Source: Carallia brachiata (Eukaryota; Streptophyta; Magnoliopsida; Malpighiales; Rhizophoraceae). Taken from it: a stretch of 64,000 bases of DNA. Shown here in pieces: positions 22,759 through 34,570 of this stretch. The position numbers were made by a program, and so were the translations under genes. Within the stretch, counting starts at the first letter, position 1; each line of letters opens with the position of its first letter. The stretch is from NCBI GenBank assembly GCA_021464245.1, contig JADCRB010000114.1, positions 3,286,001-3,350,000 on the forward strand, in the 5' to 3' direction. The notes beneath the pieces were generated by a model. The model searched no databases. It saw only the letters and a list, made by a program, of their open reading frames with translations, and had not been told where the DNA came from.

Positions 22759-22937
22759 TACGCCATTCGTAGTTGATTCGAGCTGCGGGTTGGAAATTTG
22801 GCCGTCTCAGAGTTGGGAAAGGGGTTTGGGCGGTGTCTCGGACTCCGATCCTCCCGAGAAGGCGGTTCTCGGTCACGAGAAGCCATTGGCGATATTGTGG
22901 GGGCAGGCTCTTAACAATTGGTTGCGCATCCCTTGAT

Positions 22938-23056
22938 GGGTGCGTTCATACCAGCACTAATGCAACGGATCCCATCAGAACTCGGAAGTTAAATGTGCTT
23001 GGGCGAGAGTAGTACTAGGATGGGTGACCTCCTGGGATGTCCTCGTGTTGCACCCC
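22938..23056 (+). rRNA. 5S ribosomal RNA, variant
   Basis: 119 nt with GCAACGG, CTCGGAAG and GTTAAATGTGC in box A. Confidence 0.92.
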
Positions 23057-23508
23057 TCCATTTTTCCTACTTTTTTGCCTGCTGCGGCGGGAAACACACG
23101 GCCATTACGGACTGGGGAGACGGGTCTCTGGGGCCCGTCGGACACCGAGGGTCGCGAGAAGCCCATTTTCGATCCCGGGACGGCAAACACAACTGTTCGT
23201 CCCCCGGCGCGGAAGGGTCTAAAGGGCATTGAAAAGCGCGCAAAAACGACAAAGTCGACGAGAATTGAATCAGGAAATACTGGCGTAGAGGAAACCATTA
23301 CTTCGAAGAATACCAAAACTAACTGAAACGGTGGAATTTGACCTCGAAGAATGGGGTCAATGGAGCGAAGCTCGACTGACAACCTAATAGAGCTCAACAA
23401 GAGCTTTCCGTATACTGGTTACGGCGCACGCGGTTCCACGCACACAAAAAGTTATGATTGTTCGAAGTTAAGCTCTGGATACGCGACAGCTTGGAGGGCA
23501 AAAACAGG

Positions 23509-23610
23509 CACCAGCGAATCGGATCCCGTCTGAGCCTCGAAGTTAAACGCGCTTGGGCGAGAGCAGTACTAGGATGGGTGACCTCCTGGGATGTCCTCGT
23601 GTTGCACCCC
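23509..23610 (+). rRNA. Recombinant 5S: spacer copy 5' half, 5S gene 3' half
   Basis: The 5' half is the diverged spacer copy (CACCAGCGAATCGG ... GAGCCTCGAAGTTAAACGCG). The 3' half is the true 5S (GGGCGAGAGCAGTACTAGG to CACCCC) with its T5 terminator. The switch lies in the shared AAGTTAAACG / CTTGGG stretch of box A. The distance from 22938 to the next 5S at 24342 is 1404 bp, 296 bp less than two units, which equals the distance between the two box A sequences in a normal unit. This fits unequal crossing-over or an intra-strand deletion. The product has no normal 5S 5' end and is probably not a functional rRNA gene. Confidence 0.9.
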
Positions 23611-24060
23611 TCTATTTTTCGTACTTTTTTTCCTGCTGCGGCGGGAAAACACGTGCATTACGGACTGGGGAGACGGGTCTCTGTGGCCTGTCGGACACCG
23701 AGGGTCGCGAGAAGCCCATTTTTGATCCCGGGACGGCAAGCACAACTGTTCGTCCCCCGGCGAGGAAGGGTCTAAAGGGCATTGAAAAGCGCGCAAAAAC
23801 GACAAAGTCGACGATAATTGAATCAGGAAATACTGGCGTAGAGGAAACCATACTTCGAAGAGGACCAAAACTAACTGAAACAGTGGAATTTGACCCCGAA
23901 GAATGGGGTCAATGGAGCGAAGCTCGATTGACAACCTAATAGAGCTCAACAAGAGCTTTCCATCGACTGGTTACGGCGCACGCGGTTCCACGCGCACAAA
24001 AAGTTATGATTGTTCGAAGTTAAGCTCTGGATACGCGACAGCTTGGAGGGCAAAAATTGG

Positions 24061-24162
24061 CACCAGCGAATCGGATCCCGTCTGAGCCTCGAAATTAAAT
24101 GCGCTTGGGAGACAGTAGTCCCTAGAAGGGTGGCCTCCTGGGAAGTCCCCATGTTGTACCAC
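24061..24162 (+). pseudogene. Diverged 5S-like spacer copy
   Basis: More diverged: GAAATTAAATGCGC, GTCCCTAGAAGGG and a 3' end TGTACCAC. Confidence 0.8.
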
Positions 24163-24341
24163 TACGCCATTCGTAGTTGATTCGAGCTGCGGGTTGGAAA
24201 TTTGGCCGTCTCAGAGTTGGGAAAGGGGTTTGGGCGGTGTCTCGGACTCCGATCCTCCCGAGAAGGCGGTTCTCGGTCCCGAGAAGCCATTGGCAATGTT
24301 GTGGGGGCAGGCTCTTAACGATTGAGTGCGCATCCCTTGAT

Positions 24342-24460
24342 GGGTGCGTTCATACCATCAATAATGCACCGAATCCCATCAGAACTCCGAAGTTAAACGT
24401 GCTTCGGCGATAGCAGTACCAGGATGGGTGACCTCCTTGGATGTCCTCGTCTTCCACCCC
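24342..24460 (+). rRNA. 5S ribosomal RNA, CATCAATAATG subfamily
   Basis: 119 nt, strongly diverged: ACCATCAATAATGCACCGAATCC, GCTTCGGCGATAGCAGTACCAGG, CCTCCTTGGATG and CGTCTTCCACCCC. Helix and promoter positions are altered, so likely not functional. Confidence 0.87.
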
Positions 24461-24908
24461 TCTATTTTTCGTACTTTTTTGCCTGCTGCGGTGGGAAAAC
24501 ACGTGCATTACGGACTGGGGAGACGGGTTCTGTGGCCTGTCGGACACCGAGGGTCGCCAGAAGCCCATTTTCGATCCGGGACGGCAAACACAACTGTTCG
24601 TCCCCCGACGCGGAAGGGTCTAAAGGGCATTGAAAATCGCACAAAAACGATAAAGTCGACGAGAATTTAATCAGGAAATACTGGCGTAGAGGAAACCATT
24701 ACTTCAAAGAGGACCAAAACTGACTGAAACGGTGGAATTTGACCCGAAGAATGGGGTCAATGGAGCGAAGCTCGATTGACAGCCTAATAGAGCTCAACAA
24801 GAGCTTTCCGCCGACTGGTTACTGCGCACGCGGTTCCACGCGCACAAAAAGTTATGAACGTTCGAAGTTAAGCTCTGGATACGCGACAACTTGGAGGGTA
24901 AAAACCGG

Positions 24909-25010
24909 CACCAGCGAATCGGATCCCGTCAGAGCTTCGAAGTTAAACGCGCTTGGGAGAGAGTAGTACTTGGACGGGTGGCCTCCCGGGAAGTGCCCGT
25001 GTTGCACCCC
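24909..25010 (+). pseudogene. Diverged 5S-like spacer copy
   Basis: CGTCAGAGCTTC, GTACTTGGACGGG, CCTCCCGGGAAGTGCC. Confidence 0.82.
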
Positions 25011-25189
25011 TACGCCATTCGTAGTTGGTTTGAGCTGCGGGTTGGAAATTTGGCTGTCTCAGAGTTGGAAAAGGGGTTTGGGCGGTGTCTCGGACTCCGA
25101 TCCTCCCGAGAAGGCGGTTCTCGGTCCCGAGAAGCCATTGGCGATGTTGTGGGTGCAGGCTCTTAACGATTGAGTGCGCATCCCTTGAT

Positions 25190-25308
25190 GGGTGCGTTCA
25201 TACCATCAATAATGCACCGAATCCCATCAGAACTCCGAAGTTAAACGTGCTTCGGCGATAGCAGTACCAGGATGGGTGACCTCCTTGGATGTCCTCGTCT
25301 TCCACCCC
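25190..25308 (+). rRNA. 5S ribosomal RNA, CATCAATAATG subfamily
   Basis: Carries every diagnostic change of the copy at 24342, one unit upstream, so the two units are recent sisters. Confidence 0.87.
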
Positions 25309-25759
25309 TCTATTTTTCGTACTTTTTTGCCTGCTGCGGTGGGAAAACACGTGCATTACGGACTGGGGAGACGGGTCTCTGTGGCCTGTCGGACACCGAG
25401 GGTCGCGAGAAGCCCATTTTTGATCCCGGGACGGCAAGCACAACTGTTCGTCCCCCGGCGAGGAAGGGTCTAAAGGGCATTGAAAAGCGCGCAAAAACGA
25501 CAAAGTCGACGAGAATTGAATCAGAAAATACTGGCGTAGAGGAAACCATTACTTCGAAGAGGACCAAAACTAACTGAAACGGTGGAATTTGACCCCGAAG
25601 AATGGGGTCAATGGAGCGAAGCTCAATTGACAGCCTAATAGAGCTCAAAAAGAGCTTTCCGTCGACTGGTTACGGCGCACGCGGTTCCACGCGCACAAAA
25701 AGTTATGAACGTTCGAAGTTAAGCTCTGGATACGCGACAGCTTTGAGGGCAAAAACTGG

Positions 25760-25861
25760 CACCAGCGAATCGGATCCCGTCTGAGCCTCGAAGTTAAACG
25801 CGCTTGGGAGAGAGTAGTACCTGGACGGGTGGCCTCCTGGGAAGTCCCCGTGTTGCACCCC
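25760..25861 (+). pseudogene. Diverged 5S-like spacer copy
   Basis: Full 102 nt. Confidence 0.85.
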
Positions 25862-26039
25862 TACGCCATTCGTAGTTGATTCGAGCTGCGGGTTGGAAAT
25901 TTGGCCGTCTCAGAGTTGGGAAAGGGTTTGGGCGGTGTCTCGGACTCCGATCCTCCCGAGAAGGCGGTTCTCGGTCCCGAGAAGCCATTGGCGATGTTGT
26001 GGGGGCAGGCTCTTAACGATTGAGTGCGCATCCCTTGAT

Positions 26040-26158
26040 GGGTGCGTTCATACCAGCACTAATGCACCGGATCCCATCAGAACTCCGAAGTTAAACGTGC
26101 TTGGGCGAGAGTAGTACTAGGATGGGTGACCTCCTGGGATGTCCTCGTGTTGCACCCC
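26040..26158 (+). rRNA. 5S ribosomal RNA, common variant
   Basis: 119 nt; differs from canonical only by GTTCATACC and GGGATG. Confidence 0.96.
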
Positions 26159-26606
26159 TCTATTTTTCGTACTTTTTTGCCTGCTGCGGCGGGAAAAACG
26201 GCCATTACGGACTGGGGAGACGGGTCTGTCCGGCCTGTCGGACCGAGGGTCGCGAGAAGCCCATTTTCGATCCCGGGACGGCAAACACAACTGTTCGTCC
26301 CCCGGCGCGGAAGGATGTAAAGGGCAATGAAAAGAGCGCAAAAACGACAAAGTCGACGAGAATTGAATCAGGAAATACTGGCGTAGAGGAAACCATTACT
26401 TCGAAGAGGACCAAAACTAACTGAAACGGTGGAATTTGACCCCGAAGAATGGGGTCAATGGAGCGAAGCTCGATTGACAGCCTAATAGAGCTCAACAAGA
26501 GCTTTCCGTCGACTGGTTACGGCGCACGCGGTTCCACGCGCACAAAAAGTTATGAACGTTCGAAGTTAAGCTCTGGATACGCGACAGCTTTGAGGGCAAA
26601 AATCGG

Positions 26607-26708
26607 CACCAGCGAATCGGATCCCGTCTGAGCCTCGAAGTTAAACGCGCTTGGGAGAGAGTAGTACCTGGACGGGTGGCCTCCTGGGAAGTCCCCGTGT
26701 TGCACCCC
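26607..26708 (+). pseudogene. Diverged 5S-like spacer copy
   Basis: Full 102 nt. Confidence 0.85.
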
Positions 26709-26887
26709 TGCGCCATTCGTAGTTGATTCGAGCTGCGGGTTGGAAATTTGGCCGTCTCAGAGTTGGGAAAGGGGTTTGGGCGGTGTCTCGGACTCCGATC
26801 CTCCCGAGAAGGCGGTTCTCGGTCCCGAGAAGCCATTGGCGATGTTGTGGGGGCAGGCTCTTAACGATTGAGTGCGCATCCCTTGAT

Positions 26888-27006
26888 GGGTGCGTTCATA
26901 CCAGCACTAATGCACCGGATCCCATCAGAACTCCGAAGTTAAACGTGCTTGGGCGAGAGTAGTACTAGGATGGGTGACCTCCTGGGATGTCCTCGTGTTG
27001 CACCCC
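26888..27006 (+). rRNA. 5S ribosomal RNA, common variant
   Basis: As 26040. The spacer after it has lost about 34 bp around 27118 (AATCCCGGAAGG), between two short CCCGG/CGCGG matches, giving a 794 bp unit. Confidence 0.96.
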
Positions 27007-27416
27007 TCTATTTTTCGTACTTTTTTGCCTGCTGCGGCGGGAAAACACGGCCATTACGGACTGGGGAGACGGGTCTCGTGGCCTGTCACCGAGGGTCGCG
27101 AGAAGCCCATTTTCCAATCCCGGAAGGGTCTAAAGGGCATTTAAAAGCGCGCAAAAACGACAAAGTCGACGATAATTGAATCAGGAAATACTGGCGTAGA
27201 GGAAACCATTACTTCGAAGAGGACCAAAACTAACTGAAACGGGGAATTTGACCCCGAAGAATGGGGTCAATGGAGCGAAGCTCGATTGAAGCCTAATAGA
27301 GCTCAACAAGAGCTTTCCGTCGACTGGTTACGGCGCAGCGGTTCCACGCGCACAAAAAGTTATGAACGTTCGAAGTTAAGCTCTGGATACGCGACAGCTT
27401 TGAGGGCAAAAACCGG

Positions 27417-27517
27417 CACCAGCGAATCGGATCCGTCTGAGCCTCGAAGTTAAACGCGCTTGGGAGAGAGTAGTACCTGGACGGGTGGCCTCCTGGGAAG
27501 TCCCCGTGTTGCACCCC
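27417..27517 (+). pseudogene. Diverged 5S-like spacer copy
   Basis: One C short (GGATCCGTC). Confidence 0.84.
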
Positions 27518-27681
27518 TGCGCCATTCGTAGTTGATTCGAGCTGCGGGTTGGAAATTTGGCCGTCTCAGAGTTGGGAAAGGGGTTTGGGCGGTGTCTCGG
27601 ACTCCGATCTCCCGAAGGGAGAAGCCATTGGCGATGTTGTGGGGGGGCAGGCTCTTAACGATTGAGTGCGCATCCCTTGAT

Positions 27682-27798
27682 GGGTGCGTTCATACCAGCA
27701 CTAATGCACCGGATCCCATCAGAACTCCGAAGTTAAACGTGCTTGCGAGAGTAGTACTAGGATGGGTGACCTCCTGGGATGTCCTCGTGTTGCACCCC
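27682..27798 (+). rRNA. 5S ribosomal RNA, 117 nt variant
   Basis: Common form with GG lost after box A (GCTTGCGAG). Confidence 0.93.
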
Positions 27799-28248
27799 TC
27801 TATTTTTCGTACTTTTTTGCCTGCTGCGGCGGGAAAACACGGCCATTACGGACTGGGGAGACGGGTCTCTGCGGCCTGTCGGACTCCGAGGGTCGCGAGA
27901 AGCCCATTTTCGATCCCGGGACGGCAAACACAACTGTTCGTCCCCCGGCGCGGAAGGGTCTAAAGGGCATTGAAAAGCGCGCAAAAATGACAAAGTCGAC
28001 GAGAATTGAATCAGGAAATACTGGCGTAGAGGAAACCATTACTTCGAAGAGGACCAAAACTAACTGAAACGGTGGAATTTGACCCCGAAGAATGGGGTCA
28101 ATGGAGCGAAGCTCGATTGACAGCCTAATAGAGCTCAACAGAGCTTTCCGTCGACTGGTTACGGCGCACGCGGTTCCACGCGCACAAAAAGTTATGAACG
28201 TTCGAAGTTAAGCTCTGGATACGCGACAGCTTTGAGGGCAAAAACCGG

Positions 28249-28350
28249 CACCAGCGAATCGGATCCCGTCTGAGCCTCGAAGTTAAACGCGCTTGGGAGA
28301 GAGTAGTACCTGGACGGGTGGCCTCCTGGGAAGTCCCCGTGTTGCACCCC
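28249..28350 (+). pseudogene. Diverged 5S-like spacer copy
   Basis: Full 102 nt. Confidence 0.85.
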
Positions 28351-28528
28351 TGCGCCATTCGTAGTTGATTCGAGCTGCGGGTTGGAAATTTGGCCGTCTC
28401 AGAGTTGGGAAAGGGGTTTGGGCGGTGTCTCGGACTCCGATCTCCCGAGAAGGCGGTTCTCGGTCCCGAGAAGCCATTGGCGATGTTGTGGGGGCAGGCT
28501 CTTAACGATTGAGTGCGCATCCCTTGAT

Positions 28529-28647
28529 GGGTGCGTTCATACCAGCACTAATGCACCGGATCCCATCAGAACTCCGAAGTTAAACGTGCTTGGGCGAGAG
28601 TAGTACTAGGATGGGTGACCTCCTGGGAAGTCCTCGTGTTGCACCCC
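28529..28647 (+). rRNA. 5S ribosomal RNA, near-canonical
   Basis: 119 nt; box C GGGAAG. The only difference from the canonical copy is T at nt 7. Confidence 0.96.
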
Positions 28648-29091
28648 TCTATTTTTCGTCCTTTTTTGCCTGCTGCGGCGGGAAAACACGGCCATTACGG
28701 ACGGGAGACGGGTCTCTGTGCCTGTCGGACCGAGGGTCGCGAGAAGCCCATTTTCGATCCCGGGACGGCAAACACAACTGTTCGTCCCCCGGCGCGGAAG
28801 GGTCTAAAGGGCATTGAAAAGCGCAAAAACGACAAAGTCGACGAGAATTGAATCAGGAAATACTGGCGTAGAGGAAACCATTACTTCGAAGAGGACCAAA
28901 ACTAACTGAAACGGTGGAATTTGACCCCGAAGAATGGGGTCAATGGAGCGAAGCTCGATTGACAACCTAATAGAGCTCAAAAAGAGCTTTCCGTCGACTG
29001 GTTACGGCGCACGCGGTTCCACGCGCACAAAAAGTTATGAACGTTCGAAGTTAAGCTCTGGATACGCGACAGCTTTGAGGGCAAAAACCGG

Positions 29092-29193
29092 CACCAGCGA
29101 ATCGGATCCCGTCTGAGCCTCGAAGTTAAACGCGCTTGGGAGAGAGTAGTACCTGGACGGGTGGCCTCCTGGGAAGTCCCCGTGTTGCACCCC
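29092..29193 (+). pseudogene. Diverged 5S-like spacer copy
   Basis: Full 102 nt. Confidence 0.85.
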
Positions 29194-29371
29194 TGCGCCA
29201 TTCGTAGTTGATTCGAGCTGCGGGTTGGAAATTTGGCCGTCTCAGAGTTGGGAAAGGGGTTTGGGCGGTGTCTCGGACTCCGATCGTCCCGAGAAGGCGG
29301 TTCTCAGTCCCGAGAAGCCATTGGCGATGTTGTGGGGGCAGGCTCTTAACGATTGAGTCGCATCCCTTGAT

Positions 29372-29488
29372 GGGTGCGTTCATACCAGCACTAATGCACC
29401 GGATCCCATCAGAACTCCGAAGTTAAACGTGCTTGGGGCGAGAGTACTAGGATGGGTGACCTCCTGGGATGTCCTCGTGTTGCACCCC
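29372..29488 (+). rRNA. 5S ribosomal RNA, 117 nt variant
   Basis: TTGGGGCGAGAGTACTAGG: one G gained and three bases lost before the intermediate element. Confidence 0.92.
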
Positions 29489-29937
29489 TCTATTTTTCGT
29501 ACTTTTTGCCTGCTGCGGCGGGAAAACACGGCCATTACGGACTGGGGAGACGGGTCTCTGTGGCCTGTCGGACACCGAGGGTCGCGAGAAGCCCATTTTC
29601 GATCCCGGGACGGCAAACACAACTGTTCGTCCCCCGGCGCGGAAGGGTCTAAAGGGCATTGAAAAGCGCGCAAAAACGACAAAGTCGACGAGAATTGAAT
29701 CAGGAAATACTGGCGTAGAGGAAACCATTACTTCGAAGAGGACCAAAACTAACTGAAACGGTGGAATTTGACCCCGAAGAATGGGGTCAATGGAGCGAAG
29801 CTCGATTGACACCTAATAGAGCTCAACAAGAGCTTTCCGTCGACTGGTTACGGCGCACGCGGTTCCACGCGCACAAAAAGTTATGAACGTTCGAAGTTAA
29901 GCTCTGGATACGCGACAGCTTTGAGGGCAAAAACCGG

Positions 29938-30038
29938 CACCAGCGAATCGGATCCGTCTGAGCCTCGAAGTTAAACGCGCTTGGGAGAGAGTAGTACCTG
30001 GACGGGTGGCCTCCTGGGAAGTCCCCGTGTTGCACCCC
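29938..30038 (+). pseudogene. Diverged 5S-like spacer copy
   Basis: One C short (GGATCCGTC). Confidence 0.84.
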
Positions 30039-30217
30039 TGCGCCATTCGTAGTTGATTCGAGCTGCGGGTTGGAAATTTGGCCGTCTCAGAGTTGGGAAA
30101 GGGGTTTGGGCGGTGTCTCGGACTCCGATCCTCCCGAGAAGGCGGTTCTCGGTCCCGAGAAGCCATTGGCGATGTTGTGGGGGCAGGCTCTTAACGATTG
30201 AGTGCGCATCCCTTGAT

Positions 30218-30336
30218 GGGTGCGTTCATACCAGCACTAATGCACCGGATCCCATCAGAACTCCGAAGTTAAACGTGCTTGGGCGAGAGTAGTACTAGGA
30301 TGGGTGACCTCCTGGGATGTCCTCGTGTTGCACCCC
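30218..30336 (+). rRNA. 5S ribosomal RNA, common variant
   Basis: As 26040. Confidence 0.96.
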
Positions 30337-30786
30337 TCTATTTTTCGTACTTTTTTGCCTGCTGCGGCGGGAAAACACGGCCATTACGGACTGGGGAGAC
30401 GGGTCTCTGTGGCCTGTCGGACTCCGAGGGTCGCGAGAAGCCCATTTTCGATCCCGGGACGGCAAACACAACTGTTCGTCCCCCGGCGCGGAAGGGTCTA
30501 AAGGGCATTGAAAAGCGCGCAAAAACGACAAAGTCGACGAGAATTGAATCAGGAAATACTGGCGTAGAGGAAACCATTACTTCGAAGAGGACCAAAACTA
30601 ACTGAAACGGTGGAATTTGACCCCGAAGAATGGGGTCAATGGAGCGAAGCTCGATTGACACCTAATAGAGCTCAAAAAGAGCTTTCCGTCGACTGGTTAC
30701 GGCGCACGCGGTTCCACGCGCACAAAAAGTTATGCACGTTCGAAGTTAAGCTCTGGATACGCGACAGCTTTGAGGGCAAAAACTGG

Positions 30787-30887
30787 CACCAGCGAATCGG
30801 ATCCCGTCTGAGCCTCGAAGTTAAACGCGCTTGGGAGAGAGTAGTACCTGGACGGGTGGCCTCCTGGGAAGTCCCGTGTTGCACCCC
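30787..30887 (+). pseudogene. Diverged 5S-like spacer copy
   Basis: One C short near the 3' end (AAGTCCCGTG). Confidence 0.84.
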
Positions 30888-31065
30888 TGCGCCATTCGTA
30901 GTTGATTCGAGCTGCGGGTTGGAAATTTGGCCGTCTCAGAGTTGGGAAAGGGGTTTGGGCGGTGTCTCGGACTCCGATCTTCCCGAGAAGGCGGTTCTCG
31001 TCCCGAGAAGCCATTGGCGATGTTGTGGGGGCAGGCTCTTAACGATTGAGTGCGCATCCCTTGAT

Positions 31066-31184
31066 GGGTGCGATCATACCAGCACTAATGCACCGGATCC
31101 CATCAGAACTCCGAAGTTAAACGTGCTTGGGCGAGAGTAGTACTAGGATGGGTGACCTCCTGGGAAGTCCTCGTGTTGCACCCC
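31066..31184 (+). rRNA. 5S ribosomal RNA, canonical form
   Basis: Identical to the copy at 696, 30 kb away in the array, and followed by the same CGTCC spacer type. Confidence 0.97.
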
Positions 31185-31634
31185 TCTATTTTTCGTCCTT
31201 TTTTGCCTGCTGCGGCGGGAAAACACGGCCATTACGGACTGGGGAGACGGGTCTCCGCTGCCTGTCGGACACCGAGGGTCGCGAGAAGCCCATTTTCGAT
31301 CCCGGGACGGCAAACACAACTGTTCGTCCCCCGGCGCGGAAGGGTCTAAAGGGCATTGAAAAGCGCGCAAAAACGACAAAGTCGACGAGAATTGAATCAG
31401 GAAATACTGGCGTAGAGGAAACCATTACTTCGAAGAGGACCAAAACTAACTGAAACGGTGGAATTTGACCCCGAAGAATGGGGTCAATGGAGCGAAGCTC
31501 GATTGACACCTAATAGAGCTCAACAAGAGCTTTCCGTCGACTGGTTACGGCGCACGCGGTTCCACGCGCACAAAAAGTTATGAACGTTCGAAGTTAAGCT
31601 CTGGATACGCGACAGCTTTGAGGGCAAAAACCGG

Positions 31635-31734
31635 CACCAGCGAATCGGATCCCGTCTGAGCCTCGAAGTTAAACGCGCTCGGGAGAGTAGTACCTGGACG
31701 GGTGGCCTCCTGGGAAGTCCCCGTGTTGCACCCC
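31635..31734 (+). pseudogene. Diverged 5S-like spacer copy
   Basis: GCTCGGGAGAGTAG: AG lost and T to C after box A. Confidence 0.83.
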
Positions 31735-31912
31735 TGCGCCATTCGTAGTTGATTCGAGCTGCGGGTTGGAAATTTGGCCGTCTCAGAGTTGGGAAAGGGG
31801 TTTGGGCGGTGTCTCGGACTCCGATCCTCCCGAGAAGGCGGTTCTCGGTCCCGAGAAGCCATTGGCGATGTTGTGGGGGCAGGCTCTTAACGATTGAGTC
31901 GCATCCCTTGAT

Positions 31913-32031
31913 GGGTGCGTTCATACCAGCACTAATGCACCGGATCCCATCAGAACTCCGAAGTTAAACGTGCTTGGGCGAGAGTAGTACTAGGATGGGT
32001 GACCTCCTGGGATGTCCTCGTGTTGCACCCC
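31913..32031 (+). rRNA. 5S ribosomal RNA, common variant
   Basis: As 26040; one G lost in the 5' flank (GAGTCGCATCCC), which removes a base of the upstream GC element region. Confidence 0.96.
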
Positions 32032-32482
32032 TCTATTTTTCGTACTTTTTTGCCTGCTGCGGCGGGAAAACACGGCCATTACGGACTGGGGAGACGGGTC
32101 TCTGTGGCCTGTCGGACACCGAGGGTCGCGAGAAGCCCATTTTCGATCCCGGGACGGCAAACACAACTGTTCGTCCCCCGGCGCGGAAGGGTCTAAAGGG
32201 CATTGAAAAGCGCGCAAAAACGACAAAGTCGACGAGAATTGAATCAGGAAATACTGGCGTAGAGGAAACCATTACTTCGAAGAGGACCAAAACTAACTGA
32301 AACGGTGGAATTTGACCCCGAAGAATGGGGTCAATGGAGCGAAGCTCGATTGACAACCTAATAGAGCTCAACAAGAGCTTTCCGTCGACTGGTTACGGCG
32401 CACGCGGTTCCACGCGCACAAAAAGTTATGAACGTTCGAAGTTAAGCTCTGGATACGCGACAGCTTGGAGGGCAAAAACCGG

Positions 32483-32583
32483 CACCAGCGAATCGGATCC
32501 CGTCTGAGCCTCGAAGTTAAACGCGCTTGGGAGAGAGTAGTACCTGGACGGGTGGCCTCCTGGGAAGTCCCGTGTTGCACCCC
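32483..32583 (+). pseudogene. Diverged 5S-like spacer copy
   Basis: One C short near the 3' end. Confidence 0.84.
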
Positions 32584-32761
32584 TGCGCCATTCGTAGTTG
32601 ATTCGAGCTGCGGGTTGGAAATTTGGCCGTCTCAGAGTTGGGAAAGGGGTTTGGGCGGTGTCTCGGACTCCGATCTCCCGAGAAGGCGGTTCTCGGTCCC
32701 GAGAAGCCATTGGCGATGTTGTGGGGGCAGGCTCTTAACGATTGAGTGCGCATCCCTTGAT

Positions 32762-32880
32762 GGGTGCGATCATACCAGCACTAATGCACCGGATCCCATC
32801 AGAACTCCGAAGTTAAACGTGCTTGGGCGAGAGTAGTACTAGGATGGGTGACCTCCTGGGAAGTCCTCGTGTTGCACCCC
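32762..32880 (+). rRNA. 5S ribosomal RNA, canonical form
   Basis: Identical to the copy at 696. Confidence 0.97.
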
Positions 32881-33328
32881 TCTATTTTTCGTCCTTTTTT
32901 GCCTGCTGCGGCGGGAAAACACGGCCATTACGGACTGGGGAGACGGGTCTCTGCTGCCTGTCGGACTGAGGGTCGCGAGAAGCCCATTTTCGATCCCGGG
33001 ACGGCAAACACAACTGTTCGTCCCCCGGCGCGGAAGGGTCTAAAGGGCATTGAAAAGCGCGCAAAAATGACAAAGTCGACGAGAATTGAATCAGAAAATA
33101 CTGGCGTAGAGGAAACCATTACTTCGAAGAGGACCAAAACTAACTGAAACGGTGGAATTTGACCCCGAAGAATGGGGTCAATGGAGCGAAGCTCAATTGA
33201 CAACCTAATAGAGCTCAACAAGAGCTTTCCGTCGACTGGTTACGGCGCAGCGGTTCCACGCGCACAAAAAGTTATGAACGTTCGAAGTTAAGCTCTGGAT
33301 ACGCGACAGCTTTGAGGGCAAAAACTGG

Positions 33329-33429
33329 CACCAGCGAATCGGATCCCGTCTGAGCCTCGAAGTTAAACGCGCTTGGGAGAGAGTAGTACCTGGACGGGTG
33401 GCCTCCTGGGAAGTCCCGTGTTGCACCCC
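33329..33429 (+). pseudogene. Diverged 5S-like spacer copy
   Basis: One C short near the 3' end. Confidence 0.84.
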
Positions 33430-33605
33430 TGCGCCATTAGTTGATTCGAGCTGCGGGTTGGAAATTTGGCCGTCTCAGAGTTGGGAAAGGGGTTTGGGCG
33501 GTGTCTCGGACTCCGATCTCCCGAGAAGGCGGTTCTCGGTCCCGAGAAAGCCATTGGCGCTGTTGTGGGGGCAGGCTCTTAACGATTGAGTGCGCATCCC
33601 TTGAT

Positions 33606-33723
33606 GGGTGCGTTCATACCAGCACTAATACACCGGATCCCATCAGAACTCCGAAGTTAAACGTGCTTGGGCGAGAGTAGTACTAGGATGGGTGACCTCC
33701 TGGGAGTCCTCGTGTTGCACCCC
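33606..33723 (+). rRNA. 5S ribosomal RNA, 118 nt variant
   Basis: CTAATACACC, and box C GGGAG with the variable A/T base missing. Confidence 0.93.
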
Positions 33724-34170
33724 TCTATTTTTCGTATGTTTTTTGCCTGCTGCGGCGGGAAAACACGGCCATTACGGACTGGGGAGACGGGTCTGTGGCC
33801 TGTCGGACTGAGGGTCGCGAGAAGCCCATTTTCGATCCCGGGACGGCAAACACAACTGTTCGTCCCCGGCGCGGAAGGGTCTAAAGGGCATTGAAAAGCG
33901 CGCAAAAACGACAAAGTCGACGAGAATTGAATCAGGAAATACTGGCGTAGAGGAAACCATTTCTTCGAAGAGGACCAAAACTAACTGAAACGATGGAATT
34001 TGACCCCGAAGAATGGGGTCAATGGAGCGAAGCTCGATTGACACCCTAATAGAGCTCAACAAGAGCTTTCCGTCGACTGGTTACGGCGCACGCGGTTCCA
34101 CGCGCACAAAAAGTTATGAACGTTCGAATTTAAGCTCTAGATACGCGATAGCTTGGAGGGCAAAAATCGG

Positions 34171-34271
34171 CACCAGCGAATTGGATCCAGTCTGAGCCTC
34201 GAAGTTAAACGCGCTTGGGAGACAGTAGTACCTAGACGGGTGGCCACCTGGGAAGTCCCCGTGTTGCACCC
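34171..34271 (+). pseudogene. Diverged 5S-like spacer copy
   Basis: GAATTGGATCCAGTC, GGGAGACAG, CCTAGACGGG, GGCCACCTGGG. Confidence 0.82.
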
Positions 34272-34451
34272 ATGCGCCATTCGTAGTTGATTCGAGCTGC
34301 GGGTTGGAAATTTGGCCTTCTCAGAGTTAGGAAAGGGGTTTGCGTGGTGTCTCGAACTCTGATCCTCCCGAGAAGGCAGTTCTCGGTCCCGAGAAGCTAT
34401 TGTCGATGTTGTGGGGGCAGGCTCTTAACGATTGAATTCGCATCCCTTGAT

Positions 34452-34570
34452 GGGTACGTTCATACCAGCACTAATGCACCGGATCCCATCAGAACTCCGA
34501 AGTTAAACGTGCTTGGGCGAGAGTAGTACTAGGATGGGTGACCTCCTGGGATGTCCTCGTGTTGCACCCC
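34452..34570 (+). rRNA. 5S ribosomal RNA, variant
   Basis: Common form with GGGTACG at the 5' end. Confidence 0.94.
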
